NCBI RefSeq assembly: GCF_016767715.1
Contig: NZ_CP050145.1
Span: forward strand, 558,001-622,000
DNA: 64,000 bases
Reading direction: 5' to 3'
Origin: Mycobacteroides chelonae
GTDB taxonomy: Bacteria > Actinomycetota > Actinomycetes > Mycobacteriales > Mycobacteriaceae
In this document: positions 51,456 through 60,773 of the stretch, piece after piece
Layout of the letters: each line of letters opens with the position of its first letter
Position numbering within the stretch: position 1 is the first letter of the stretch
Program-made: the position numbers and the translations under genes
Notes under the pieces: generated by a model
Database searches by the model: none
The model's input: only the letters and a program-made list of their open reading frames with translations
What the model was told of the DNA's origin: nothing

Positions 51456-53150
51456 CTAGAGCTCCCGATGCAGGGTGCGCACGGCGACGATGCGTTCCTT
51501 GAGCTGATCGCGGGTGGCCGCGGCCACCGGGGGGCCTCCGCACCGCCTGCGCAGCTCATTGTGAATCCAGCCGTGCGGTTTACCCGACTTGAAGTGCGTG
51601 GCCGACACCAAGGCGTTGAGCTCGCGACGCAGTTCGCGCAGTTGACCGTGTGTCGAAGTGATTTCCGGGGGTACCTCGCCGGAAGCGGTGCGCTTCGTGA
51701 GCTGCTCTTCTTGCCTGCGCCGCAACAGATCTCGCATCTGATTCGGATCGAGCAGGCCGGGAATGCCGAGGTACTCGGCTTCCTCCTCGCTGCCCGCTGG
51801 CGTCGCGGTGCCAAAGGAGGCTCCGTCGAAGATCACCTGATCCAGTTCGGCACTGGCACTGAGCGATTCGAAGCCCTTCTCTTCCTCGCCCGGCTCGGTG
51901 CGCTTGCGCTCCACCGGCTCCTCGTCGCCCATCGGCTCGCGGTGTGGTTTACCGAGTACGTGATTGCGCTGCTCTTCCAGCAGACTGGCGAGTTCCAGCA
52001 GTGTCGGCACCGAGGGCAGGAAGATGCTGGCCGTCTCACCTTGTGTTCGGGAGCGCACATACCGACCGATCGCCTGGGCGAAGAACAGCGGCGTCGAGGC
52101 GCTTGTCGCGTACACGCCCACGGCAAGGCGCGGCACGTCGACGCCCTCGGACACCATGCGCACCGCGACCATCCACTCGCTGGTGCTGTTGGAGAACTGC
52201 GCGATGCGATCCGAGGACTTCGGGTCGTCGGAGAGCACCACCGTGGGTTCCGATCCGGTGATGGTGGTCAGTAGTTTCGCGTAGGCGCGGGCCGCCTTCT
52301 GATCGGAGGCGATGATCATGGCGCCGGCATCGGTCATCCCGCCATTGCGCTTCTGCTGCAGCCGCGCATGGGCGGCGCGCAGCACCGCGGGTATCCATTC
52401 GCCATTGGGGTCCAAGGTGGTGCGCCATGCGCGCGCAGTCTGCTCGGCGGTAAGTGGTTCGCCGAGGCGAGCGGCATGTTCCTCGCCGGCACTGTCACGC
52501 CAACGGGCCTCGCCCGAGTACGCCATGAACACCACGGGACGCACCACGCCGTCGGCCAGCGCCTCGGAGTAGCCGTAGGTGTGGTCGGCTTGCGAGCGCT
52601 GGAAGCCCGCACCGTCGGGCTCGTAGTTGATGAATGGGATCGGGCTGTCGTCACTGCGGAACGGGGTTCCGGTCAAGGAGAGGCGCCGCGTCGCGTCGTC
52701 GAAGGCTTCGCGGACCGCTTCACCCCAGCTCTTGGCATCTCCGGCGTGGTGGATCTCGTCGAAGATCACCAACGTGCGGTGGTTCTCCGTGCGGACCCGG
52801 TGCCGGGTGGGGTGACTTGCCACCTGCGCATAGGTGACGACGACTCCGTGATACTCCGAGGAGTTCTGTGCGTCCGAGTTGCTGAATCTCGGGTCCAGAG
52901 ACAGCCCGAAGGAAGCGGCCGACTGAGCCCACTGGACCTTGAGGTGTTCGGTCGGCACCACCACGGTGATCTTGTCCACCGTACCGTCGGCCAGCAGCTC
53001 GGTAGCAATGCGCAGGGCAAACCTTGTTTTCCCTGATCCCGGGGTCGCGACCGCCAGGAAATCTCGGGGCTTGGCGGCCAAATACCGCACTAATGCCCTA
53101 CGCTGCCAGCCCCGCAATGTATGGGTGCTGGGCGCCTCTACAGCCCGCAC
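51456..53150 (-). CDS. DEAD/DEAH-box superfamily 2 helicase
   Basis: 564 residues from a GTG at 53150. Helicase motifs in order: LRGWQRRALVRYL (Q-like), VATPGSGKTRFALRIA (motif I, about residue 34), VVVPTEHLKVQW (Ia), VIFDEIHHAGDAKSWG (motif II, DEIH), LSLTGTPFRSDD (III), RMVSEGVDVPRLAVG (V) and FFAQAIGRYVRSR (VI). The C-terminal ~170 residues are charged, with a helical RRRQEEQLTKR segment. This type occurs across mycobacteria as a stand-alone gene; it could act on DNA or RNA. No nuclease or methylase partner adjacent. Confidence 0.85.
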   Translation of the reverse strand: MRAVEAPSTHTLRGWQRRALVRYLAAKPRDFLAVATPGSGKTRFALRIATELLADGTVDKITVVVPTEHLKVQWAQSAASFGLSLDPRFSNSDAQNSSEYHGVVVTYAQVASHPTRHRVRTENHRTLVIFDEIHHAGDAKSWGEAVREAFDDATRRLSLTGTPFRSDDSPIPFINYEPDGAGFQRSQADHTYGYSEALADGVVRPVVFMAYSGEARWRDSAGEEHAARLGEPLTAEQTARAWRTTLDPNGEWIPAVLRAAHARLQQKRNGGMTDAGAMIIASDQKAARAYAKLLTTITGSEPTVVLSDDPKSSDRIAQFSNSTSEWMVAVRMVSEGVDVPRLAVGVYATSASTPLFFAQAIGRYVRSRTQGETASIFLPSVPTLLELASLLEEQRNHVLGKPHREPMGDEEPVERKRTEPGEEEKGFESLSASAELDQVIFDGASFGTATPAGSEEEAEYLGIPGLLDPNQMRDLLRRRQEEQLTKRTASGEVPPEITSTHGQLRELRRELNALVSATHFKSGKPHGWIHNELRRRCGGPPVAAATRDQLKERIVAVRTLHREL

Positions 53151-53296
53151 CCGTCAGACTCCTCACTGATTGGACTGCAGACTAGCGCAACGGATTACGG
53201 GAGTGCATCCCGACGGGCGTGGCGGGCACCGCGTGTCGTGTCACCAGAGTGACAGTCGGCGACAATCAGCACAGTGCCCGCCTCTTTCCGTTCAGC

Positions 53297-54208
53297 TCAC
53301 TTCACCGGGAAGACCACGTCGGTGAGTTCTTCAGATACCGACCACAAGCGTCGCTGCAAATTGAGGTCATAGGATTGCTCGCTCGATGCGACGACCTTCG
53401 GGTTACCGCGTTGTTCGCCGAATCCATCCGGTCCGTAGTACTGCCCGCCCAGGGCCGCAGGGTCTGTGGCGGCCCGCAACGTGGGCAGCGCGCCCATGTC
53501 CGCACCCTGGACCAGCAATGGCGCCACGACGTTGAAAACGGCCCGGACCCACAGCGGAGAGTTGCGGGCCAGCTCGGTGTTGGAGCCGCCGGGGTGCGCC
53601 GCCAGGGCGGCCGTATTGGTGCCTGCCAGGCGCCGCTGCAGTTCGTAGGTGAACAACAGATTGGCCAGCTTCGATTGTCCATAGGCCGCGACCCTGTTGT
53701 AGTCGCGTTCCCATTGCAGGTCATCGAAGTGGATCCCGGCGCGAATGCGGTGCCCGATGCTGGAGACGGTCACCACACGTGAACCCTCGACAGGTAGCAG
53801 GTGGTCCAGGAGCAGGCCGGTGAATGCGTAGTGCCCCAGGTGATTGGTGCCGAATTGCAGCTCGAAGCCGTCGGCGGTGGTGGATTTCTCGGTCCACATG
53901 ACCCCGGCGTTGTTGATCAGCAGGTCGATCTTGTCGTAGCGCGACTTGAGCTCGTCACTGGCCCGGCGTACGGACTCCAGCGAGGAAAGGTCCAACGGCT
54001 GCAGGGTCACGTCGGCGTTCGAGTGGGCCGCGGTGATCGCGTCGGCCGCTGCCTTTCCCTTCTCCGTATTGCGCACCGCGAGCACAACGTGGGCGCCGTG
54101 CGCGGCGAGCGCCTTGGCGGTCTCCAGCCCGAGGCCGGTGTTGGCACCGGTGATGATCGCGACGCGACCGGTCTGATCGGGGATGTCGGTGGTATTCCAT
54201 TTGGTCAT
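53297..54208 (-). CDS. Short-chain dehydrogenase, paralog of the SDR at 50468
   Basis: 303 residues from the ATG at 54208, preceded by AAGGAGCC. SDR motifs: TGANTGLGLETAKALAAHGA, LINNAGVMWTEKSTTADGFE, GTNHLGHYAFTGLL and the Tyr-x3-Lys in YGQSKLANLLFTYELQRRL. It shares most family-specific residues with the SDR at 50468, so the pair derives from duplication and now flanks the helicase on opposite strands. Divergent from a TetR gene, which probably regulates it. Confidence 0.82.
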   Translation of the reverse strand: MTKWNTTDIPDQTGRVAIITGANTGLGLETAKALAAHGAHVVLAVRNTEKGKAAADAITAAHSNADVTLQPLDLSSLESVRRASDELKSRYDKIDLLINNAGVMWTEKSTTADGFELQFGTNHLGHYAFTGLLLDHLLPVEGSRVVTVSSIGHRIRAGIHFDDLQWERDYNRVAAYGQSKLANLLFTYELQRRLAGTNTAALAAHPGGSNTELARNSPLWVRAVFNVVAPLLVQGADMGALPTLRAATDPAALGGQYYGPDGFGEQRGNPKVVASSEQSYDLNLQRRLWSVSEELTDVVFPVK

Positions 54209-54319
54209 GCGGGCTCCTTGGGTAATATCTTCAGTAACCGGGGCGGCTACTCCGCTTACGAATATACGGAACGCACGCCCCGTTTTGTCAAGGCGTGTTG
54301 GAACCTCGAGGAGTGTGAG

Positions 54320-54883
54320 ATGGATCAACCTGCCCGGCCCTTGCGTGCTGACGCCGCCCGCAACCGTGCGCGGGTCCTTGAGGTTGCCTATCAAACGTTT
54401 GCCGAGGAGGGACTCGGTGTCCCGATCGACGAGATCGCGCGGCGCGCGGGAGTGGGTGCCGGGACCGTCTACCGGCATTTTCCGGCCAAGGAGGATCTGT
54501 ATCGCGCCGTCGCGGAAGACCGGATGAGCACGGTGATCGGTAAGGGGCGCGAGCTACTGGAGTCGGCCGATCCGGGTGAGGCGCTGTTCGGATTCCTGCG
54601 CGTGATGGTCGAGTGGGGTGGGACCGATCAGGGATTGGTGGATGCCCTGGCCGGCGCGGGCGTCAGTGTCGAAGCTCTTATCCCTCAGATCGAGGAATCG
54701 TTCTACGCGGTCCTGGGTGATTTGGTGAAGGCCGCACAGCGGGCGGGCACGGTGCGCTCCGATATCGGCGTGCACGAGGTAAAGGCGCTCCTGGTGGGGT
54801 GCCAGGCCATGCAGAGCTACAACAAAGAGGTCTCGCAGCAGGTCACCGACGTTGTCTTCGACGGGCTACGGCCGCGTCGTTAG
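54320..54883 (+). CDS. TetR-family transcriptional regulator
   Basis: 187 residues, ATG at 54320 after GAGGAG. The N-terminal HTH is in VPIDEIARRAGVGAGTVYRHFPAKEDLYRAV; the C-terminal domain (FLRVMVEWGGTDQGLVDALAG) resembles the common SbtR-like ligand domain. It is 111 bp from the divergent SDR gene. The gap has an AT-rich stretch with GCGGAGTAGCC/CGGAACGC-type half-sites but no convincing operator palindrome. Likely a local repressor of the SDR and of itself. Confidence 0.82.
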   Translation: MDQPARPLRADAARNRARVLEVAYQTFAEEGLGVPIDEIARRAGVGAGTVYRHFPAKEDLYRAVAEDRMSTVIGKGRELLESADPGEALFGFLRVMVEWGGTDQGLVDALAGAGVSVEALIPQIEESFYAVLGDLVKAAQRAGTVRSDIGVHEVKALLVGCQAMQSYNKEVSQQVTDVVFDGLRPRR

Positions 54884-54913
54884 GCGCGTCATAGGTAGGG
54901 CCGTGTTCGAGGC

Positions 54914-55141
54914 TCAGCGTTGCCGCTCCCGAAAACCGGCGAGCAGTCTCTCTCGCAGCGCCGCGCTGGGGCCGTCCTGCGGGATCTGGCTCAAGATCGA
55001 CACGGTGGATTTGTACTGGTTCAGGTAGTTCACGCATCCGTCGCACTCCAACAGGTGTGCCTCGAGCTTCGCGCGCTTGACCGGTGATAGTGAATTGTCC
55101 AGGTACTCCGTGATCAGTTCGACGAGTTCGTCGCAGTTCAT
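54914..55141 (-). CDS. Zinc-binding anti-sigma factor
   Basis: 75-residue anti-sigma factor of the ZAS type. MNCDELVELITEYLDN carries an early Cys, and the signature His-x3-Cys-x2-Cys is in AHLLECDGCVNYLNQY (about residues 28-37). In such proteins the Cys pair can respond to disulfide stress by releasing the sigma factor. The ATG directly abuts the sigma factor stop (55142-55144), so it is the third gene of the DUF417-sigma-anti-sigma operon. No membrane segment, so a cytoplasmic regulator. Confidence 0.88.
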   Translation of the reverse strand: MNCDELVELITEYLDNSLSPVKRAKLEAHLLECDGCVNYLNQYKSTVSILSQIPQDGPSAALRERLLAGFRERQR

Positions 55142-55771
55142 TCAACTCACGTCCTTCATGTAGTCCTCAAGTCCTTGGCGAACCGCCGCCCGTCCGCGAT
55201 GCAGGAGTACGCGCTGGTTGGCCGAGGTGATTCCCAGGTGTTCGGCGACCTCCTTCGAATCGAGTCCCAGTAGGTCCCGCATCGTCACCACCACGCGCTG
55301 CGTCTCTGGCAGCCCGTCGAGTTGCAGAACTACGTGGGCGAGCAGCTCCTCGGAGAGCACTAGGTTCTCCGGCGTCTCGGGAAACGAATGCGGGGCGGCG
55401 TCGTCGCGCCAGTGGCCCACCCACTCGCCGGTGTCCTGGAAACGGCCCGGGTCGACGATCCCTCCGGTAAATGCCGCGATGGCCTTCGCGGTATCGCGAC
55501 GTTCGCGGATTCCCCGTTCCTTGGCGATGTTGATCAGGATCGTGAACAGCCAGGTGCGCAGTGATGATCGACCTTCGAATGCGTCGATCCCCTTGCACAA
55601 TGCGAGCCAGGCCTCCTGCACCACCTCTTCGGCGATCTCGCGGCTTCTCACATAGCTGCGCGCGAGCTGCAGCATCGCGGGCGTGTGTGCGTCCACCACC
55701 TGCGCAAACGCGCCCTCGTCGCCTGCTTGTAGCGAAGCGACGAGGGCTGCTTCAGCGTCGCGTGAGTGCAT
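55142..55771 (-). CDS. ECF-family RNA polymerase sigma factor
   Basis: 209 residues from the ATG at 55771 (MHSRDAEAALVAS). Region 2 is seen in YVRSREIAEEVVQEAWLALC with SLRTWLFTILINIAKERG (-10 recognition). Region 4 is LPETQRVVVTMRDLLGLDSKEV with the HTH GITSANQRVLLHRGRAAVRQ (-35 recognition). No SnoaL-type extension. It overlaps the upstream DUF417 gene by 20 bp and is followed immediately by its anti-sigma factor. The subgroup is not identified. Confidence 0.88.
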   Translation of the reverse strand: MHSRDAEAALVASLQAGDEGAFAQVVDAHTPAMLQLARSYVRSREIAEEVVQEAWLALCKGIDAFEGRSSLRTWLFTILINIAKERGIRERRDTAKAIAAFTGGIVDPGRFQDTGEWVGHWRDDAAPHSFPETPENLVLSEELLAHVVLQLDGLPETQRVVVTMRDLLGLDSKEVAEHLGITSANQRVLLHRGRAAVRQGLEDYMKDVS

Positions 55772-56228
55772 CGACCAAGGTCCAGGCGGAGATGCCGAGG
55801 AGCGCGACATCCTTGATGAGGAATTGCCCGGTGGAGGACAGCACCGGGAACCCTCCGGCCGCGCTCTCGAACACCCCCGGTGTGCTGAACAGGAAGCTCA
55901 CAGTGGTGGCGAACATGCCGATGGCCATGAGGCTGCCGACTGCTGAGAGCCGGGGCAACCACGGCTTGACGGAGAGCAGGACGGCGATCGTGATTTCCAC
56001 GATTCCGAGTAGCGATGAGAACGTAGTGACCGAGAAGACGTCGTACACCCAGGACATCAGCGGACTGTGGGATACCAGCGGCACGATGCCGTTGGCCTCG
56101 AACTCGGTGAACTTCAGCATGCCGATCCACGCGATGACGATCGCGAGCCCATAGCGCGCCAGGGCGACCCCGGTGCGCGCCAAGGGTGCGTCCGGTTCGA
56201 TGTGACGCTGCAGTTGAGCGGTGATCAT
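55752..56228 (-). CDS. DUF417 (RclC/YkgB-like) membrane protein
   Basis: 158-residue protein with four membrane helices (YGLAIVIAWIGMLKFTEFEA, LLGIVEITIAVLLSV, AVGSLMAIGMFATTVSFLFS and the C-terminal helix) and the family block GQFLIKDVALLGISAW. E. coli RclC of this family belongs to a reactive-chlorine response operon; that is only a hint to function here. First gene of the operon with the sigma and anti-sigma genes, so it may be a target gene as well as carrier of the regulator. Confidence 0.82.
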   Translation of the reverse strand: MITAQLQRHIEPDAPLARTGVALARYGLAIVIAWIGMLKFTEFEANGIVPLVSHSPLMSWVYDVFSVTTFSSLLGIVEITIAVLLSVKPWLPRLSAVGSLMAIGMFATTVSFLFSTPGVFESAAGGFPVLSSTGQFLIKDVALLGISAWTLVDALTRR

Positions 56229-56409
56229 GGCGACTCCTCTACTGATGGGGATGGTGACACGACTGAGTGCTCTGCAGGACGCAAAGCGTTACAGCATGGG
56301 GGGTGAGACCGAAGGGTGCGACGTGGGTATCGACGTCCGTCCACATCACCACGGCTTTTGATCTGGAGCCGACGTCGTGTTTGTTGGCCCGAGCTTCGGC
56401 CAATCGCCC

Positions 56410-56435
56410 TTGCACTCGCCATGTCCGAGTGCTAA
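56410..56435. promoter_or_regulatory. CIRCE element 1 upstream of groEL2
   Basis: TTGCACTC-N9-GAGTGCTAA: inverted repeat of 8-9 bp arms with the 9-base spacer of the HrcA-binding CIRCE operator. 139 bp from the groEL2 start. Confidence 0.9.
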
Positions 56436-56443
56436 AAATGGCA

Positions 56444-56470
56444 TTGGCACTCACGACCGGTGAGTGCTAG
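56444..56470. promoter_or_regulatory. CIRCE element 2 upstream of groEL2
   Basis: TTGGCACTC-N9-GAGTGCTAG, the second HrcA operator, 8 bp after the first. Tandem CIRCE sites imply tight heat-shock control. The rest of the 346-bp gap between the DUF417 gene and groEL2 contains no gene. Confidence 0.92.
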
Positions 56471-56526
56471 GCCGGGACGGTGAGGCCGCAGCCCACACAG
56501 CTGCGTCCGTCCGTCGCGGGCACTGA

Positions 56527-58200
<1,674 letters not shown>

Positions 58201-58203
58201 GTC

Positions 58204-58257
58204 CACCAACGAAGAAGGCCCGGCCTGCGTCATGCAGGCCGGGCCTTTTCGTTGGTG
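58204..58257. terminator. Strong groEL2 terminator hairpin
   Basis: Inner perfect 14-bp stem AAGGCCCGGCCTGC / GCAGGCCGGGCCTT with a 5-base loop. Outer 10-bp stem CACCAACGAA / TTCGTTGGTG continues after a single unpaired base. The inner stem is followed by TTTT. Confidence 0.92.
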
Positions 58258-58269
58258 ACTCCGTGCGCC

Positions 58270-58323
58270 GAGTGGGAATCTGGCGTGGGAAATGGGCTCG
58301 ATTCTCTCGTGAGATTCCCACTC
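58270..58323 (+). repeat. 54-bp palindromic repeat, copy 4
   Basis: Left arm GAGTGGGAATCTGGCGTGG and right arm CTCGTGAGATTCCCACTC, the same ends as copies 1 and 2, with a different 12-base loop. It sits 12 bp after the groEL2 terminator and 18 bp before the stop of the next, convergent gene. Confidence 0.93.
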
Positions 58324-58341
58324 GGCTTGCGGCGCCGAGGT

Positions 58342-59310
58342 TTACACCGGTGCTGGTGCGATGATGCCGCCGGTCAGACGCCGGTAGGTGTAGACGTGAA
58401 TCAGACCGGATAGGGCCGCAATCGTCGGGTAGGCGATGATGCCGCCCAAGCCGCAGGTGATGAATGTCGCTGCGACACCGGCGAAAGCAACACCCAAGGT
58501 GATCAGGAACACGAGCAAGGCCTGTGCCAGATTGTCTTTGACGATCTGAAAGCTGGCCTTGATCGCATCAACGGGGCCCAGGCCGCGGTCGATGGCGAAG
58601 AACACGGCGTACTGGGAGAAGAACCCGAAGATGATTCCACCGATGATTAAGAAGCTTCCGATCAGCACTCCGAGCGCGACCAAGAGCGCGGTCCCCGCGT
58701 AGGCGCCGAAACTGCGGGCGCGGAAGAAGGTTCCGAAACTCACGGGCTTGCCGTCGGCGACATCGAGATTGGCGCTGACGATGCAGGCGCCCACGTAGAG
58801 GCTGACCGCGAACACCACCGCGTAGAGCAGGATGATGATGGCGATGGCTCCGCCGGAGAACTCGGGTCCCTCATACGAGTATGAGTACGAGGAGCTTGAA
58901 TCACCGCCGTAGCCGCTGGTGCTGGTCTGCGGCAGGCTGGCGATCAGAATCGCGTAGACGATTCCGAACGGCACACCGATCGCAAGGAACCAGACCAGAT
59001 ACGGCGGAATGAAGGTTCCGAAGCGCTTGGTGACCTGGGCCCACGACCAGCTCCACGACTCACCGGCGCTGAACGGTCCCTGCGGTGGCCACGGCGCCTG
59101 CGGCGGATAGCCGTAGCCAACAGGCGGGTATCCCTGGGGAGGGGGCGGGAATTGTCCACCCGGGTACTGGGGGGCTCCCGGCGGAGGACCCGGCTGGTAT
59201 CCGGGTTGATATCCAGGCGGCGGGGGCGGCTGGTACCCCGGGGGCGGCTGGTGTGGGTCGTACGCTGACGGATCGCCCGCTGCGGGCGGCTCCTGTGGTG
59301 GGTAAGTCAC
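58342..59310 (-). CDS. Membrane protein with proline-rich N-terminal tail
   Basis: 322 residues. The first ~95 residues are Pro/Gln/Gly/Tyr-rich with repeated PPPGYQP units and are probably cytosolic. Five or six membrane helices follow (YLVWFLAIGVPFGIVYAILI, AIAIIILLYAVVFAVSLYV, ALLVALGVLIGSFLIIGG, ALLVFLITLGVAFAGVA). The segment DRGLGPVDAIKASFQIVKDN is typical of a widespread family of uncharacterised actinobacterial membrane proteins related to GDPD-associated membrane domains. Function unknown. Converges with groEL2. Confidence 0.7.
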   Translation of the reverse strand: MTYPPQEPPAAGDPSAYDPHQPPPGYQPPPPPGYQPGYQPGPPPGAPQYPGGQFPPPPQGYPPVGYGYPPQAPWPPQGPFSAGESWSWSWAQVTKRFGTFIPPYLVWFLAIGVPFGIVYAILIASLPQTSTSGYGGDSSSSYSYSYEGPEFSGGAIAIIILLYAVVFAVSLYVGACIVSANLDVADGKPVSFGTFFRARSFGAYAGTALLVALGVLIGSFLIIGGIIFGFFSQYAVFFAIDRGLGPVDAIKASFQIVKDNLAQALLVFLITLGVAFAGVAATFITCGLGGIIAYPTIAALSGLIHVYTYRRLTGGIIAPAPV

Positions 59311-59385
59311 CGATTCAGGCTAGCAATGAACATGTTTGCTGAGCCTGGAACTCGCGGGTGTCGCAGTGTCGCGGGCCGTGGCTAA

Positions 59386-60576
59386 TTAGGTGTGCGCGGC
59401 GGCATCGCACAGGCTGTGTACGTCCGCTACGAAACCGGACGCAGGCCTGTCGTAGTCGCGGTACGACCAGGGCAGTGCCAGATCGGCGTTGTCCGCCACG
59501 GCCTTTGGTGAGAACTCCGCCATGGCAGCGGCGTCCTGGTGACGGGCGAACACGTTCTGCACGTAGCGATGCCCGGTATCGGGTGCGGTGAAAACCACCG
59601 CGCGCTCGGGGGCGCGTTCCTTCTCCCATTGAGCGGCAAGGAACGCCGCACCGGTGGACAGTCCCGCGAAGACCGCGTGCCTGCGCAGTAGTTCGATGGC
59701 ACCCGACTGTGCGGCGCCAAAGCCGATCCAGTGCACCGTGTCGTACAGGCTTGGGTCCACATTCTCGAAGGGAATGGAGCTGCCGATGCCGGCAATGATG
59801 ATGTCAGGGTCGTCGAGATGTTCCGCGTCGAAAGTCACCGAGCCGAACGGCTGTATCCCCGCCAAGCGGGTATCGGGTGCGTCGACGCGCAGCTCGGTGG
59901 CGAGGCTTCCGGTTGATGCGCCGGTACCCACGCCGCCGACAAGGGTCAGCGCGGTGTCCCCGAGTTCGCGCCGGATCTGGTGAGCAATCGGGCGGTACCC
60001 AGCGTAGTGAATGTCGTCGTGGTACTGGCGCATCCAGTGGTGGTTGGGTCGCTCGCGCAGAATCTCGTGGATGCGGGCAACCCGGCGGTTCTGATCCAGT
60101 TTCAGGTTCGGAGTCGGGGGCATCTGCTCGAAGTGCGCGCCGAGGATGGCCAGCTGCACGCGCAGTGTCTCGTCGACCGTGGTGGAACCCACGATGTGAC
60201 ATTTCAGGCCGTGGCGATGTGCGGCCAGCGCCAGCGCGTGCGCGTAGATACCACTGGAGCTGTCGAGGAGGGTTGTCTCGCGATCAATCGCGCCGCTGTC
60301 CAGCAGCTGCTGCACGGCCGCCATGGCCGAAACAACCTTCATGGTCTCGAATCGCAGACAGAACATCCCGTCGGCCAACTGAATCAGGTCGGGGCGCCCC
60401 ACCGATTCCGCAAAATGTCTGTCCACTCTCAGCTGCCAGCCCTTCTGATCGTATTTGCCCTGTATGTCGACGATGTCGCTACCGCGCCGCCACGTAGTGC
60501 GGCGCGTCCGGTGCCATCGGCAACGTGGACGTTGGGGCCGTTCCCCGGTAAGACCGGGCCACCATGATGTGTGCAC
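59386..60576 (-). CDS. PLP-dependent enzyme of the cysteine synthase/CBS family
   Basis: 396 residues if translated from the GTG at 60576; the conserved part begins near residue 40 (IQGKYDQKGWQLRVDRH), so the true start may be further in. Fold-type II PLP enzyme: the cofactor lysine is most likely in FETMKVVSAMAAV, the Ser/Gly substrate loop is LLDSSSGIYAHALALAA, and the phosphate loop is GGVGTGASTGSLATEL. Related proteins include cysteine synthases, L-cysteine desulfhydrase Cds1 and the diaminopropionate-forming SbnA; I cannot tell which reaction applies. It is divergent from the MFS gene and near the isonitrile lipopeptide operon. Confidence 0.72.
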   Translation of the reverse strand: MHTSWWPGLTGERPQRPRCRWHRTRRTTWRRGSDIVDIQGKYDQKGWQLRVDRHFAESVGRPDLIQLADGMFCLRFETMKVVSAMAAVQQLLDSGAIDRETTLLDSSSGIYAHALALAAHRHGLKCHIVGSTTVDETLRVQLAILGAHFEQMPPTPNLKLDQNRRVARIHEILRERPNHHWMRQYHDDIHYAGYRPIAHQIRRELGDTALTLVGGVGTGASTGSLATELRVDAPDTRLAGIQPFGSVTFDAEHLDDPDIIIAGIGSSIPFENVDPSLYDTVHWIGFGAAQSGAIELLRRHAVFAGLSTGAAFLAAQWEKERAPERAVVFTAPDTGHRYVQNVFARHQDAAAMAEFSPKAVADNADLALPWSYRDYDRPASGFVADVHSLCDAAAHT

Positions 60577-60773
60577 CCATTCTGTAACAGTCCCGCATGC
60601 TGCGCTGAGGCGCGCCGGGTACGGGTCGCGTACTTGGGAATGAGAATCGGGCGGCGCTTCCCGAAGGTCATCTCAGCAACTGTCACGTCCGAGTGGTCGT
60701 CGCTGTGCGGTCAATAGTTCCCGGTCGTCTCATATTTCCCCTATCGCTGTGCTGTCGTGTAGACAACACAGCT

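Noticed and set aside
54209..54319. Operator palindrome for the TetR regulator
   Set aside because: Only weak half-site similarities were found; no symmetric site strong enough to report.
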